Below are positions 31,744 through 39,033 of a DNA stretch of 64,000 bases, piece by piece (position 1 is the first letter of the stretch; each line of letters starts with the position of its first letter). The notes under the pieces were generated by a model. It ran no database searches, was not told the origin of the DNA, and saw only the letters and a list, made by a program, of their open reading frames with translations. Source of the stretch: Robertmurraya sp. FSL R5-0851 (GTDB lineage Bacteria > Bacillota > Bacilli > Bacillales > Cytobacillaceae); NCBI RefSeq assembly GCF_038002965.1, contig NZ_JBBOOE010000001.1, forward strand, positions 3,267,001 to 3,331,000, given 5' to 3'. Position numbers and translations under genes: made by a program.

Positions 31744-32283
31744 TTGTTTTTATTAAACGTACTCGATCAAACACTCAAAAAATTAAGAATTCAAACGGCC
31801 AATCTTTTAACATTCATCAATCTCTTTCTTGGTGGGTTTGCAGTGATTGAGAGCCTTAAAGGGAATTTAGATTTGAGCCTTTTATTAATTTTTATTGCTG
31901 CATTCGTTGACCGATTTGATGGAATGGTTGCCCGAAAACTTCATATTGAATCAGAACTTGGCAAACAATTAGATTCCATGAGTGATATTATATCATTTGG
32001 TGTCGCACCTGCACTATTGATTTATCAAGGAATATTATTTGAGTTTGACTTTCCTGGAACGTTTTTTACGATTTTTTATATCGCGTGTGGGGCGTTTCGT
32101 CTTGCTCGCTTTAATATTAGCGAGGATCAAAGCTATTTTACCGGTTTACCGATTACAGCTGCTGGCTGCTTATTGACCTTTAGCTATCTATTGCTTCCGT
32201 TTCTACTTCCTGAAATGTTCCTCTTTTTCATTATTATTCTTTCTTTTTTCATGGTTAGTCCGTTCAAATTAAAAAAAATATAG
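31744..32283 (+). CDS. pssA: CDP-diacylglycerol-serine O-phosphatidyltransferase
   Basis: PssA makes phosphatidylserine from CDP-diacylglycerol and serine. The membrane protein has about 179 residues and several helices. The CDP-alcohol phosphotransferase signature DG-x2-AR-x8-G-x3-D-x3-D is complete, at about residues 59-82 (from DGMVARK to DSMSD). The likely start is TTG at 31744 with GGGGTGAGG upstream; the first 18 residues before the first helix are not certain. Its product is the substrate of the divergent psd, so together they supply phosphatidylethanolamine. Confidence 0.93.
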   Translation: MFLLNVLDQTLKKLRIQTANLLTFINLFLGGFAVIESLKGNLDLSLLLIFIAAFVDRFDGMVARKLHIESELGKQLDSMSDIISFGVAPALLIYQGILFEFDFPGTFFTIFYIACGAFRLARFNISEDQSYFTGLPITAAGCLLTFSYLLLPFLLPEMFLFFIIILSFFMVSPFKLKKI

Positions 32284-32312
32284 ACACAGTCTTAAAAAGC
32301 CCGTGTCTATAT
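32276..32312. terminator. Hairpin between pssA and the M3 peptidase gene
   Basis: ATATAGACAC pairs with GTGTCTATAT across a 15-base loop, with A run upstream and T-rich end. It lies between convergent genes. Confidence 0.7.
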
Positions 32313-32315
32313 TTC

Positions 32316-34112
32316 TCATTTCGTTAACGATAAAAATTCCTCAACATCAGCTACACATAGCTGTACAGCTTTTTCCCAAAAATCCGGCTTTGTTAAATCA
32401 ACATTCAAATGCTTCCAAGCTAATTCCTCTACAGTCATAGAGGCTGTATCTTTTAACAGCGCAACGTACTTTTCCTCGTAGCCTTCCCCTTCTTCTTGTG
32501 CCTTTGCATAAATTCCTAGTGAAAATAAATAACCAAATGTGTAAGGGAAATTATAAAAAGGAACGCCTGTGATAAAGAAATGTAGTTTAGAGGCCCAGAA
32601 CAATGGATGATACTCATCTAATGCCCCCCCATACGCCTCTTCCTGTGCTTCTTTCATTAATTGATTTAAACGTTCTGTTCCTACGACTCCATTTTTTCTT
32701 TCCTCATAGAAGCGTGTTTCAAATAGAAAGCGAGCGTGTATATTCATTAATAATGCTACTGAACGCTGTATTTTATCCTCTAATAACGCTAGCTTTTCCT
32801 CAGGGTTCCTCGCTTGCTTGACTGCAGCATCAGCTACGATCATTTCTGCAAAGGTCGAGGCTGTTTCTGCTACATTCATCGCATAATTTCTATTTAAATA
32901 ATGTTGATCTCTCATTGCATATGTATGGAAGCCGTGACCTAATTCATGTGCAAGAGTTGAAACATTTGATGGTGTTCCCGAGAACGTCATAAATATTCTT
33001 GACTGATTACTCTCAGGGAAAAAGGTATGAAAACCACCAGGTGCTTTTCCAGGACGATCTTCCGCTTCAATCCATTTCTGTTCAAAGGCCTTTCTCGCAA
33101 AATCAGTCATTTCTTTTCCAAAGCGAGAAAAATGCTCAATAATAAATTCAGCACCTTCTTGATAAGAAACCTTTGATTCTACCTGACCGATGGGTGCATC
33201 TAAGTCATACCAACTTAACCGATCCTTCCCTAGTAAGTTCGCTTTTTTCTCTAAAAATGTTACAAAAGGAGCTTTGGCATCGGAAATCACCTGCCACATC
33301 GTGTCTAAAGTTTTCTTCTGCATACGATTTATTTGTAATGGCTCCTTTAAAACATCTTCCCATCCACGAAGCTTATACGTGTTTAATCGAAATCCGGCAA
33401 GGTGATTGAGCGTTTTTGACAAATACTCTGCTTTTTCAGACCAAGCTTCCTCCCAACCTTCAAAGATTGATTTTCTTACCACTTGAATTGGATGTGAGAA
33501 CTTATTGGCTGCTTGCCCAACCGATAACTCCTTTGTTTCATTTCCTTCTTTAAATGGAACTTTAATCGTACCCACGATGGTATCATATAATTGCCCCCAT
33601 CCATGATAGCCATCAATGCTTAATGCATTAATGATTGTTTCTTCTTCCTGAGAAAGTCTCTCTAATGCATTCATACGTCTTTCATGTAACACAAACTGCA
33701 AGGGATGAAGAGATTCTCCCTGAAGCAATTCTTCCCAAATTTGATTGTCGTAGGTAGTTAATTTTTGATCAAAAACCGTGAGCGCATTTTGTAAACTCGC
33801 ACTAAGCTCAGTTACTTGCCCACGAAGTGCGCTAACTTTCTTATCGTTTGTATTTTGTGCATGTAAACAGCTAACAAATGCCCCTGCCTGGCGGATCTGT
33901 TTCGCAACTGTTTGAAAGAATTCAACCATTTCTGCAATTTGTTCTTGATCGGTTATTTTATTTGAAGGTTGCCAATCTCCTACCCTGCTTCGAAACCTTT
34001 CAACATCTTCCTTTGAGCTATGTATGTGATTAATAAATGCTTGAGAAGAACTTCCCCCTGAAAAAAACACGTCAAGGTCCCATACATCATAATAAGTACT
34101 TCTTTTCGTCAT
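32316..34112 (-). CDS. pepF: M3 family oligoendopeptidase
   Basis: Zinc metallopeptidase of the thimet/PepF family, 598 residues, acting on short peptides in the cytoplasm. The catalytic zinc motif is HELGH in STLAHELGHGFHTYAM (about residues 388-392), with the downstream Glu in the NVAETASTFAEM segment (about 415-425). The size and lack of a signal peptide fit the family. It is preceded by a small YjcZ-type gene on the same strand. The symbol reflects the family rather than proven orthology. Confidence 0.9.
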   Translation of the reverse strand: MTKRSTYYDVWDLDVFFSGGSSSQAFINHIHSSKEDVERFRSRVGDWQPSNKITDQEQIAEMVEFFQTVAKQIRQAGAFVSCLHAQNTNDKKVSALRGQVTELSASLQNALTVFDQKLTTYDNQIWEELLQGESLHPLQFVLHERRMNALERLSQEEETIINALSIDGYHGWGQLYDTIVGTIKVPFKEGNETKELSVGQAANKFSHPIQVVRKSIFEGWEEAWSEKAEYLSKTLNHLAGFRLNTYKLRGWEDVLKEPLQINRMQKKTLDTMWQVISDAKAPFVTFLEKKANLLGKDRLSWYDLDAPIGQVESKVSYQEGAEFIIEHFSRFGKEMTDFARKAFEQKWIEAEDRPGKAPGGFHTFFPESNQSRIFMTFSGTPSNVSTLAHELGHGFHTYAMRDQHYLNRNYAMNVAETASTFAEMIVADAAVKQARNPEEKLALLEDKIQRSVALLMNIHARFLFETRFYEERKNGVVGTERLNQLMKEAQEEAYGGALDEYHPLFWASKLHFFITGVPFYNFPYTFGYLFSLGIYAKAQEEGEGYEEKYVALLKDTASMTVEELAWKHLNVDLTKPDFWEKAVQLCVADVEEFLSLTK

Positions 34113-34191
34113 CCATACCCCTCCTAATCATTGTCTATTTTATTATAAATTTATTTTTCCGAAAACTCTACGAAAAGTTTCGAATACCGAA

Positions 34192-34214
34192 AGACCCACC
34201 AGAATGATGGGTCC
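34192..34214 (-). terminator. Weak hairpin after the YjcZ-type gene
   Basis: GACCCA (34193-34198) pairs with TGGGTC (34208-34213); the following minus-strand tail is only TTTC, so its strength is doubtful. Confidence 0.4.
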
Positions 34215-34219
34215 AAAAA

Positions 34220-34363
34220 TTAATATCGATAACCAGCAAAATACCACCAACCACCGAAAATGAGTAACAGGACAAACAAAACGATAAGCAGTGCTAAAGC
34301 TACTCCACCACCACCATAATATGGTGCTTGATAAGCATATGGATAAGGATAACCGTATGGCAT
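34220..34363 (-). CDS. Small YjcZ-type membrane protein
   Basis: A 47-residue protein with a Tyr/Pro-rich head (MPYGYPYPYAYQAPYY), a short Gly run and one membrane helix (GVALALLIVLFVLLLIFGGW). That layout matches the YjcZ family of small sporulation-associated proteins, though the Tyr/Pro-rich start is unusual. The ribosome binding site AAAGGAGGGTG is strong, which makes it convincing despite its size. A longer open frame in another register covers the same bases but has no such site. It lies between sigK and the M3 peptidase on the same strand. Confidence 0.8.
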   Translation of the reverse strand: MPYGYPYPYAYQAPYYGGGGVALALLIVLFVLLLIFGGWWYFAGYRY

Positions 34364-34458
34364 TTTTCACCCTCCTTTACACTTATATCCTACTAATCAA
34401 TGTATGATCATTGTCCATATTGGTGTAGGCAAATGCGGACTTTCTCTGCATTCAAATA

Positions 34459-34478
34459 GGCATAGATTGTTCTATGCC
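34459..34478 (-). terminator. Hairpin after sigK
   Basis: GGCATAG (34459-34465) pairs with CTATGCC (34472-34478), loop of 6. The downstream tail TATTTG is short, so termination may be partial. Confidence 0.4.
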
Positions 34479-34487
34479 TGCTTCCTT

Positions 34488-35213
34488 CTAACTTTGAGAA
34501 TCACGCTTTCTCTTTTCCTTCTCCGCTCGATAAAATTCATGAAACATCTTCATTAATGCTCTCTTTTCAATTCTTGAAACATAGCTTCTTGATATGCCTA
34601 ACTCTTTGGCAATCTCTCGTTGTGTTTTTTCCTTTTTTAAATCGAGACCAAATCGACCGACGATTACTTCCTTTTCCCTGTCATCGAGCACGTCTATAAA
34701 TTCTTTTACCTTTTCAAGCTCCATATTAAGTTGAATGGTTTCAATGACATCCTCCGATTCTGACTTCAACACATCGATTAATGATATCTCATTTCCTTCT
34801 TTATCCTGACCAATTGGATCGTGAAGGGACACATCTTTTTTGGTCTTCTTTAAAGCCCGTAAATGCATGAGGATTTCGTTTTCTATACAACGAGCCGCAT
34901 ACGTAGCAAGTTTTGTTCCTTTCCCTTCAGAATAGCTTTCAATGGCTTTAATTAATCCAATGGTTCCTATGGAGATTAAATCCTCTGAATCTTCTCCCGT
35001 ATTCTCAAACTTTTTGACGATATGAGCGACGAGACGGAGATTATGTTCAATAAGCATATTACGAGCATGAGCATCACCATCTGCCATTAATCGTAAATAT
35101 TTCTTTTCATCTGCCGATGATAATGGTTGTGGAAATGCATTATTTTTAACATAGGAAACTAAAAACACCATTTCCTTAACTAAATAGCTAAGTGCAGTCA
35201 ATATACCTGACAT
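34488..35213 (-). CDS. sigK: RNA polymerase sporulation sigma factor SigmaK (intact)
   Basis: Late mother-cell sigma factor, 241 residues, made as pro-sigmaK. The pro-sequence is residues 1-20, with the predicted SpoIVFB cleavage between Ser20 and Tyr21 (FLVS-YVKNN). Region 2 includes [12 protein letters not shown] and the region 4 helix-turn-helix ends with [15 protein letters not shown]. The gene is a single uninterrupted frame, so no skin element splits it as in B. subtilis. The ribosome binding site is GTGGGGTGG. A transposon sits 45 bases upstream of the start codon, which may separate the gene from its original promoter. Confidence 0.96.
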   Translation of the reverse strand: MSGILTALSYLVKEMVFLVSYVKNNAFPQPLSSADEKKYLRLMADGDAHARNMLIEHNLRLVAHIVKKFENTGEDSEDLISIGTIGLIKAIESYSEGKGTKLATYAARCIENEILMHLRALKKTKKDVSLHDPIGQDKEGNEISLIDVLKSESEDVIETIQLNMELEKVKEFIDVLDDREKEVIVGRFGLDLKKEKTQREIAKELGISRSYVSRIEKRALMKMFHEFYRAEKEKRKRDSQS

Positions 35214-35252
35214 TTATTCCACCCCACTTTCAGGACTTTCCCCCATGTTAAT

Positions 35253-35258
35253 ACCTAT
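35253..35258. repeat. Left target-site duplication ACCTAT
   Basis: ACCTAT immediately precedes the transposon's left end and is repeated exactly at 38514-38519 on the other side. Confidence 0.8.
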
Positions 35259-35329
35259 TGTTAATGGCGTTTTATTATGTCCCGAAATTGACGTTACTAA
35301 TTGTCCCAACACTGACGGATTCACTGTCC
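35259..35329. repeat. Left end of the transposon with spaced repeats
   Basis: Starts TGTTAATG; TGTCC(C) repeats begin at 35278, 35302 and 35325, that is at offsets 19, 43 and 66 from the terminus. The right end shows the same three offsets in inverted orientation, and the segment CCGAAA-TTGACG is shared. Such arrays are typical transposase binding sites of Tn7/Mu/Tn552-type elements. Confidence 0.8.
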
Positions 35330-35335
35330 AAAATG

Positions 35336-35361
35336 AAGGGGAAGCACCTTTATGCTTCCCC
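35336..35361 (-). terminator. Hairpin after the DUF5348-like gene
   Basis: GGGGAAGC (35338-35345) pairs with GCTTCCCC (35354-35361), loop of 8, eight bases past the stop codon. The T run after it is poor. It may limit transcription from the transposon into sigK. Confidence 0.5.
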
Positions 35362-35368
35362 TAGAATC

Positions 35369-35605
35369 TTACAAATCAACGTGATACGTTTCATTATTCT
35401 TAAGGTAGAACCTAATCTCATTTCTGCCAGTAATGATGTACCAGTCTCTACCCAGTTCCAAACGGCAAGATAGAATCTTTCCATTTCCTAGATGGAGATC
35501 AAACCATTCACCGCAACGCATTTTATAACCTGTATTATCTCCCCAAAACACAACCCAACAATCCAACTCAGCGTTGTAGTTCATTTCTTTCCAGCGGCTT
35601 TTCAT
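35369..35605 (-). CDS. DUF5348-like transposon accessory protein
   Basis: A 78-residue protein with a Trp- and Tyr-rich, beta-strand-like sequence (for example WVVFWGD, GEWFDLHLG, DWYIITGR). It resembles the DUF5348 family often found beside transposon ATPases in Bacilli; the assignment is from recall of that pattern. It overlaps the ATPase stop by 4 bases (ATGA), so it is co-translated with it and probably belongs to the transposition machinery. Its role is unknown. Confidence 0.7.
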   Translation of the reverse strand: MKSRWKEMNYNAELDCWVVFWGDNTGYKMRCGEWFDLHLGNGKILSCRLELGRDWYIITGRNEIRFYLKNNETYHVDL

Positions 35606-36402
35606 GAAAGTTCCCCCTGGATAACTTGCTTAATCATATGATCATCAATGATTCTTCGACCATTTTGTGAGCCATATAAAAGACTATGTGTACAAAGTTT
35701 ATTAATGAGCCTTGCGGCACCACCAGAGAACTGATGAATTTCATCAAGCGCCCCATCAGAAAAGATAGGTTGATCAACTCCGGCATAACGAAGATGCCTA
35801 GATACATATTCTTCAACTTGAGCACGATCGAGATGGCCTAGCTGGAATTGGATATCGATTCTTTGGCGTATGGCTGCATATGATTGCAGTCGAAGTCGAT
35901 CCCATAGCTCGCTTTGACCGACGAGAATAAGCGCCATCGGACTTTGCGAATCCATTTTGAAGTTTAATAGAAAACGAACTTCTTCAAGCATTTCCCGGTC
36001 CAGAAGGTGAGCTTCATCCACTACTACAACTGGCTGGAGTCCTCGTATACCTTTCATCAATTCTATCTCTCGGTGAAGCTGCCGTTTCGCATCTCCTCGA
36101 TAAAACTTCGCTTCAGAGCCTAGTTGTTCCAATAGCCCTTTATAAAAATGGCGCGGGGTTAATTTTGAATCTGATAGATAAAGGACATGAAATTTTCCTT
36201 TATCTAATCTATTCACAAACTTACGGATTGTCGTAGTCTTTCCTGTACCACTATCTCCACTTAGGACCGCAAAAAGCTGTCTATCGGCTGCATATTTTAG
36301 CCTTCCAAGGATTTCTTGCATCATGGAAGAATCATAAAGTTGGTCTGTTGGTAGATCTCTGGTAAAAGGTGTATTGTCCATTTCATAAAAGGTTTCAAAC
36401 AC
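35602..36402 (-). CDS. Transposon AAA ATPase (TniB/ExeA-like)
   Basis: AAA+ ATPase of 266 residues from GTG at 36402, chosen because AAGGAGG lies in front of it and the protein then starts MFETFYEMDNTPFTRDLP, the family pattern. It has Walker A GDSGTGKTT, Walker B VVVVDEAHLL and a sensor-like LILVGQSEL. In TniB, TnsC and MuB such ATPases choose target DNA and activate the DDE transposase. It overlaps the end of the transposase gene by 8 bases and the start of the DUF5348 gene by 4, so all three are coupled. Confidence 0.88.
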   Translation of the reverse strand: MFETFYEMDNTPFTRDLPTDQLYDSSMMQEILGRLKYAADRQLFAVLSGDSGTGKTTTIRKFVNRLDKGKFHVLYLSDSKLTPRHFYKGLLEQLGSEAKFYRGDAKRQLHREIELMKGIRGLQPVVVVDEAHLLDREMLEEVRFLLNFKMDSQSPMALILVGQSELWDRLRLQSYAAIRQRIDIQFQLGHLDRAQVEEYVSRHLRYAGVDQPIFSDGALDEIHQFSGGAARLINKLCTHSLLYGSQNGRRIIDDHMIKQVIQGELS

Positions 36403-37750
36403 GAGAATCATCCTCCTTCCAGACAGCACGGAAGGTTACGGCAGGTTTTTGTTCGATTTGACGTTCCTGATTCTTTCGTTCAGCTGCCTTTAATAGTCTT
36501 GAAGAGTCAACACTCTGCACCTTCAGGTGCTCAGGTAATTCAGGCCGTTTTCCAGCTCTTTCCCCAATGACAAGCTTTCTAGCTTTCCAAGGAGTATAAC
36601 CCTCGAACTCAATGGTAAGTTCCTCGATATTCGCAGGATCATAGACAACATCAACCTGTCGTCCAATAAATGTTAAACCCACCTCATATTTGTGATCCAT
36701 GAAACTGATGCATCCTGACTTATCAACTTTTCTTGTTTCGCAATGAAGAAAGGCATTGCTTAAAGTATCAGGATCGATAAAGCGAATTGCTTTCCTGTCC
36801 GAACGAAAAGCTGTTTCCGGACTAATTTTCTCCCCAAGTGCAGAGTGAGGCTTATTCTGATAACACTCTGTCAACCACACCTGAAAAAGTTCATTCAGTC
36901 GATCTAGAGTATTGGGCTTTTCGATGACAGCTTCACTAATAAATGAATCTATAACTCTATTAAATCTTTCAATTTTTCCTTTTGATTCGGCAGAATAAGG
37001 CCTTGTGTAAGTAAGACGAGTGCCAATTTTGGAACATGTGCGTGACATCCACTTGGTTCTATATTGCTTTCCATTATCAAAATACACTGCTTCCGGAACA
37101 CCATATTTTTGGATTGCTTGTCGGAATGCATCTTCAATGATTCTTGAATCTAGAGTAGGATAAAAGGCTGCATGAACCACTAACCTTGTGGCATCGTCGA
37201 TAAAAGCGACAAGATATACTTGTTTCTTGATTCCATTTGGACCAATAGGTAAATATGGGCCATATTTGATATCTGATTGCCAAAGTTGGTTCCGATGCCG
37301 TTTCTGAAATCGTCGGGCGGCAACTCCAGTTTGAGAATATAGGCGCATATGTCGCGAACTATATCCTTTTTCAGTCAGCTTTTCCTGCAGTGTGGATCTT
37401 TTAATTTGTCCTGGTTCAGCTAATTCTTCCCATTCAAGAATCTGGATAATCTGTGCCACACTACGGCTTGGCACTTCTTTTCGAAGAAGAATAGCCTGTT
37501 CCAATATATGAGGAGGGATAGCTTCTGACTTTTGAGAACCTTTTCTTCCTTGTGGCTTCAATCCCCCAAATCCATCCTCACGAAATTGAGCTAAATATCG
37601 CCTAATAGTTCTTTCTGAAAGGCCATTGGCTTTCGCAATCTGTTCTTTTAACTCTTTTAATTTTCCAGCATCAAGTCCTTCTGCCAATAAAGGGGATATC
37701 AGCTGAAAACGCTGCACTGCCAATTCTTCTGATTTCTTATGATTCCTCAT
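36395..37750 (-). CDS. DDE integrase/transposase
   Basis: A 451-residue transposase. It has N-terminal helix-turn-helix segments (about 35-62 with GLSERTIRRYLAQF, then a second HTH region about 80-130). The RNase H-like integrase core carries the DDE triad at Asp160 (QSDIKYG), Asp225 (YFDNGKQY) and Glu261 (GKIERFNR), with the 35-residue Asp-Glu spacing of the rve family. A Mu-type C-terminal beta domain follows (about 330-400). All catalytic residues are intact, so it is likely functional. It is followed by the AAA ATPase gene. Confidence 0.9.
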   Translation of the reverse strand: MRNHKKSEELAVQRFQLISPLLAEGLDAGKLKELKEQIAKANGLSERTIRRYLAQFREDGFGGLKPQGRKGSQKSEAIPPHILEQAILLRKEVPSRSVAQIIQILEWEELAEPGQIKRSTLQEKLTEKGYSSRHMRLYSQTGVAARRFQKRHRNQLWQSDIKYGPYLPIGPNGIKKQVYLVAFIDDATRLVVHAAFYPTLDSRIIEDAFRQAIQKYGVPEAVYFDNGKQYRTKWMSRTCSKIGTRLTYTRPYSAESKGKIERFNRVIDSFISEAVIEKPNTLDRLNELFQVWLTECYQNKPHSALGEKISPETAFRSDRKAIRFIDPDTLSNAFLHCETRKVDKSGCISFMDHKYEVGLTFIGRQVDVVYDPANIEELTIEFEGYTPWKARKLVIGERAGKRPELPEHLKVQSVDSSRLLKAAERKNQERQIEQKPAVTFRAVWKEDDSRV

Positions 37751-37794
37751 GATACACTCTCCTCTCTGTGTCTATCATGAGTGTAAATCAGGGG

Positions 37795-38280
37795 TTATTG
37801 GACAATGAATGCAGAACGGGTATGTATCCAAAAATTAATATTTACAATGGGCCGGACAATTCTTGTCAGCCATCCATTGGCATCTCCTGCCAAGCGCCCT
37901 ATCCTTTGAAGTGCAGTCCCTGAACTTTCGGACGAGAAATCCAGAGGGATGTTTCCTTGATTGGTTCTGATCATGATGGATGTTAAACACCCCAACCAAT
38001 AATCCACAAATTCATGAATCCAGCCATGCCATCTCGAAAGAGTAGAATCATCGGCTGGAACAGTATGGTCGGATGGATTCGAGAGAACGCTTTCAATACA
38101 TTCAGCTTCATAGCGCTTATAAGGGATTAATATATCCGGCAGTTCATGATGTATCGTACAGCAACAAGTGCACCTTAGTCTTCGGATGTTATAGGTCTTA
38201 CTCTGCCCTGAATGATCAATAGATTTACGATTCTTAGATCCTATTACCAACATGTCTTTCCCACAACATGGAGAAGGAAT
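37795..38280 (-). CDS. DUF6431-like zinc-finger transposon protein
   Basis: A Cys-rich protein of about 161 residues. The upstream part MPSPCCGKDMLVIGS supplies one cysteine pair, and RRLRCTCCCTIHHELPD the other. The ATG at 38253 would cut off the first pair. In frame upstream, ATT at 38280 lies 8 bases after AGAGGTG, so I place the start there as a non-standard AUU; a stop codon occurs at 38311-38313. The family is found with this transposon type and may bind DNA or the transposase. If AUU is not used, this gene is damaged. Confidence 0.65.
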   Translation of the reverse strand: MPSPCCGKDMLVIGSKNRKSIDHSGQSKTYNIRRLRCTCCCTIHHELPDILIPYKRYEAECIESVLSNPSDHTVPADDSTLSRWHGWIHEFVDYWLGCLTSIMIRTNQGNIPLDFSSESSGTALQRIGRLAGDANGWLTRIVRPIVNINFWIHTRSAFIVQ

Positions 38281-38367
38281 CCTCCCCGCACCTCTAACGA
38301 AAAACTCCAGTTAGATTGTTTTCAATCAGCTTATAATCTGATACAATAACCATATACTTTTTGGTGG

Positions 38368-38416
38368 GACGTCTCCCGTATAACTGTTGGCGCAGTTATA
38401 CATTATGGGAGTCGTC
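38368..38416. repeat. Long inverted repeat inside the right end of the transposon
   Basis: TATAACTG (38379-38386) and CAGTTATA (38393-38400) form a perfect inner stem around TTGGCG. The outer arms GACGTCTCCC and GGGAGTCGTC pair with one mismatch. It lies between the terminal repeats and the first transposon gene and may be an operator or an RNA hairpin. Confidence 0.7.
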
Positions 38417-38442
38417 TTTTCCTTTCTCCGGAATATATTCAT

Positions 38443-38513
38443 GGACATTATACTCGACCACTTCCGGACAGGCAATACCGTCAACTTTCGGTAATTTAAG
38501 AGTGTCAAAAACA
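38443..38513. repeat. Right end of the transposon with spaced repeats
   Basis: On the minus strand it begins TGTTTTTG at 38513; repeats follow at offsets 19 (TTACCG), 43 (TGTCCG) and 66 (TGTCCA), the same spacing as the left end. Confidence 0.8.
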
Positions 38514-38519
38514 ACCTAT
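38514..38519. repeat. Right target-site duplication ACCTAT
   Basis: Exact copy of the hexamer at 35253-35258, directly adjacent to the transposon's right terminus. Confidence 0.8.
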
Positions 38520-38574
38520 GAAGCGAGGTGGTCGTATTTGTCTGTCCCACTTAATTATATTTAAATAGAAAAAG

Positions 38575-38611
38575 ACTATTAAAAAAAACACCGACATGGT
38601 GGTCGGTGTTT
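38575..38611 (-). terminator. Terminator after the tiny-ORF cluster
   Basis: ACACCGAC (38588-38595) pairs with GTCGGTGT (38602-38609), loop of 6, with eight or more T after it on the minus strand. Confidence 0.88.
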
Positions 38612-38618
38612 CAAGCTT

Positions 38619-38696
38619 CTATTCTACGGAAACTTCGGCAGCAATAATACAACCTACAGATCCGCATATAATTAAACCCATAACGATTGCGAACAT
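38619..38696 (-). CDS. Tiny membrane peptide, 25 residues
   Basis: MFAIVMGLIICGSVGCIIAA then a VSVE end: one hydrophobic helix for most of the length. AGGGGTGG lies 5 to 6 bases before its ATG. I do not recognise the family. It sits 8 bases before a strong terminator and is the last of a run of tiny ORFs on this strand. Small single-helix peptides of this kind are common in Bacillus sporulation and stress regulons, but no function is claimed. Confidence 0.5.
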   Translation of the reverse strand: MFAIVMGLIICGSVGCIIAAEVSVE

Positions 38697-38843
38697 GTTA
38701 CCACCCCTATTCTTCCTTTTGTTACTTCGAATGTACCATATTATTCAGAGCAAAATGGAGAAAGGATGTGAACATTTTGTTACTTATGAAGCCTACATAA
38801 TGCGCTAAGTCACTTAAATCCAGAGATCTCCGGGGGAAGAACT

Positions 38844-38903
38844 CTACTTTAGTTTTCTTAAACGATACATTTCTAGAGATAGCAACAATACACGGAGGAA
38901 CAT
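38844..38903 (-). CDS. Tiny basic peptide, 19 residues
   Basis: MFLRVLLLSLEMYRLRKLK, with a leucine-rich first half and basic end, suggesting an amphipathic or membrane-associated helix. The Shine-Dalgarno sequence GAGGAGGGG is excellent and correctly spaced from the ATG, which is the main reason to list it. No recognised family. Confidence 0.4.
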   Translation of the reverse strand: MFLRVLLLSLEMYRLRKLK

Positions 38904-38930
38904 CTATTTCCCCTCCTCACCATAAATTCG

Positions 38931-38990
38931 TTAGGTGGTATCCTTCTCCACCCATAAAACTGCCTTACGATCTTGCATGAAATAAATCAT
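38931..38990 (-). CDS. Tiny ORF, 19 residues
   Basis: MIYFMQDRKAVLWVEKDTT, preceded by AGGTGGG at a usable distance; a second ATG two codons upstream is also in frame. It follows yrzI by 43 bases on the same strand. Coding status is uncertain. Confidence 0.3.
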   Translation of the reverse strand: MIYFMQDRKAVLWVEKDTT

Positions 38991-39033
38991 CTTCATTCCC
39001 ACCTTTCTTTATTTTTTTGTTGTTATTCTAGCC

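Larger units (their letters stand above)
35259..38513 (-). mobile_element. Four-gene DDE transposon (Tn552/TniAB-like), 3,255 bp
   Basis: The element encodes, in order on the minus strand, a DUF6431-like zinc protein, a DDE integrase, an AAA ATPase and a DUF5348-like protein. Its ends are TGTTAATG and, inverted, TGTTTTTG. Each end has three subterminal repeats at offsets 19, 43 and 66 bases, and the whole is flanked by the 6-bp direct repeat ACCTAT. Transposase plus AAA ATPase, multiple terminal repeats and a 5-7 bp duplication are the traits of the Tn552/Tn5053/Tn7 group. It looks complete. The exact family name is not something I can assign without a database. Confidence 0.85.

Noticed and set aside
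34143..34370. A 75-residue minus-strand frame covering the YjcZ-type gene
   Set aside because: It has no ribosome binding site, while AAAGGAGGGTG belongs to the shorter frame at 34220-34363, which has a recognisable protein pattern.
35278..35329. Transposon repeats as a CRISPR-like or integron array
   Set aside because: Only three short copies per end with 23-24 bp spacing, mirrored at the other end; this is a transposase binding pattern.
38540..38549. TGTCCC copy outside the right end as part of the transposon repeat series
   Set aside because: It lies beyond the ACCTAT duplication and in the wrong orientation, so it belongs to the host sequence (possible SpoIIID site).
38326..38550. Open frames in the right end of the transposon (both strands)
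   Set aside because: They run across the repeat array and inverted repeat, lack ribosome binding sites and resemble no known protein.
38619..38903. Type I toxin reading of the tiny hydrophobic ORFs
   Set aside because: They are small and hydrophobic, but I see no antisense RNA promoter or overlapping antitoxin, so I do not call them toxins.
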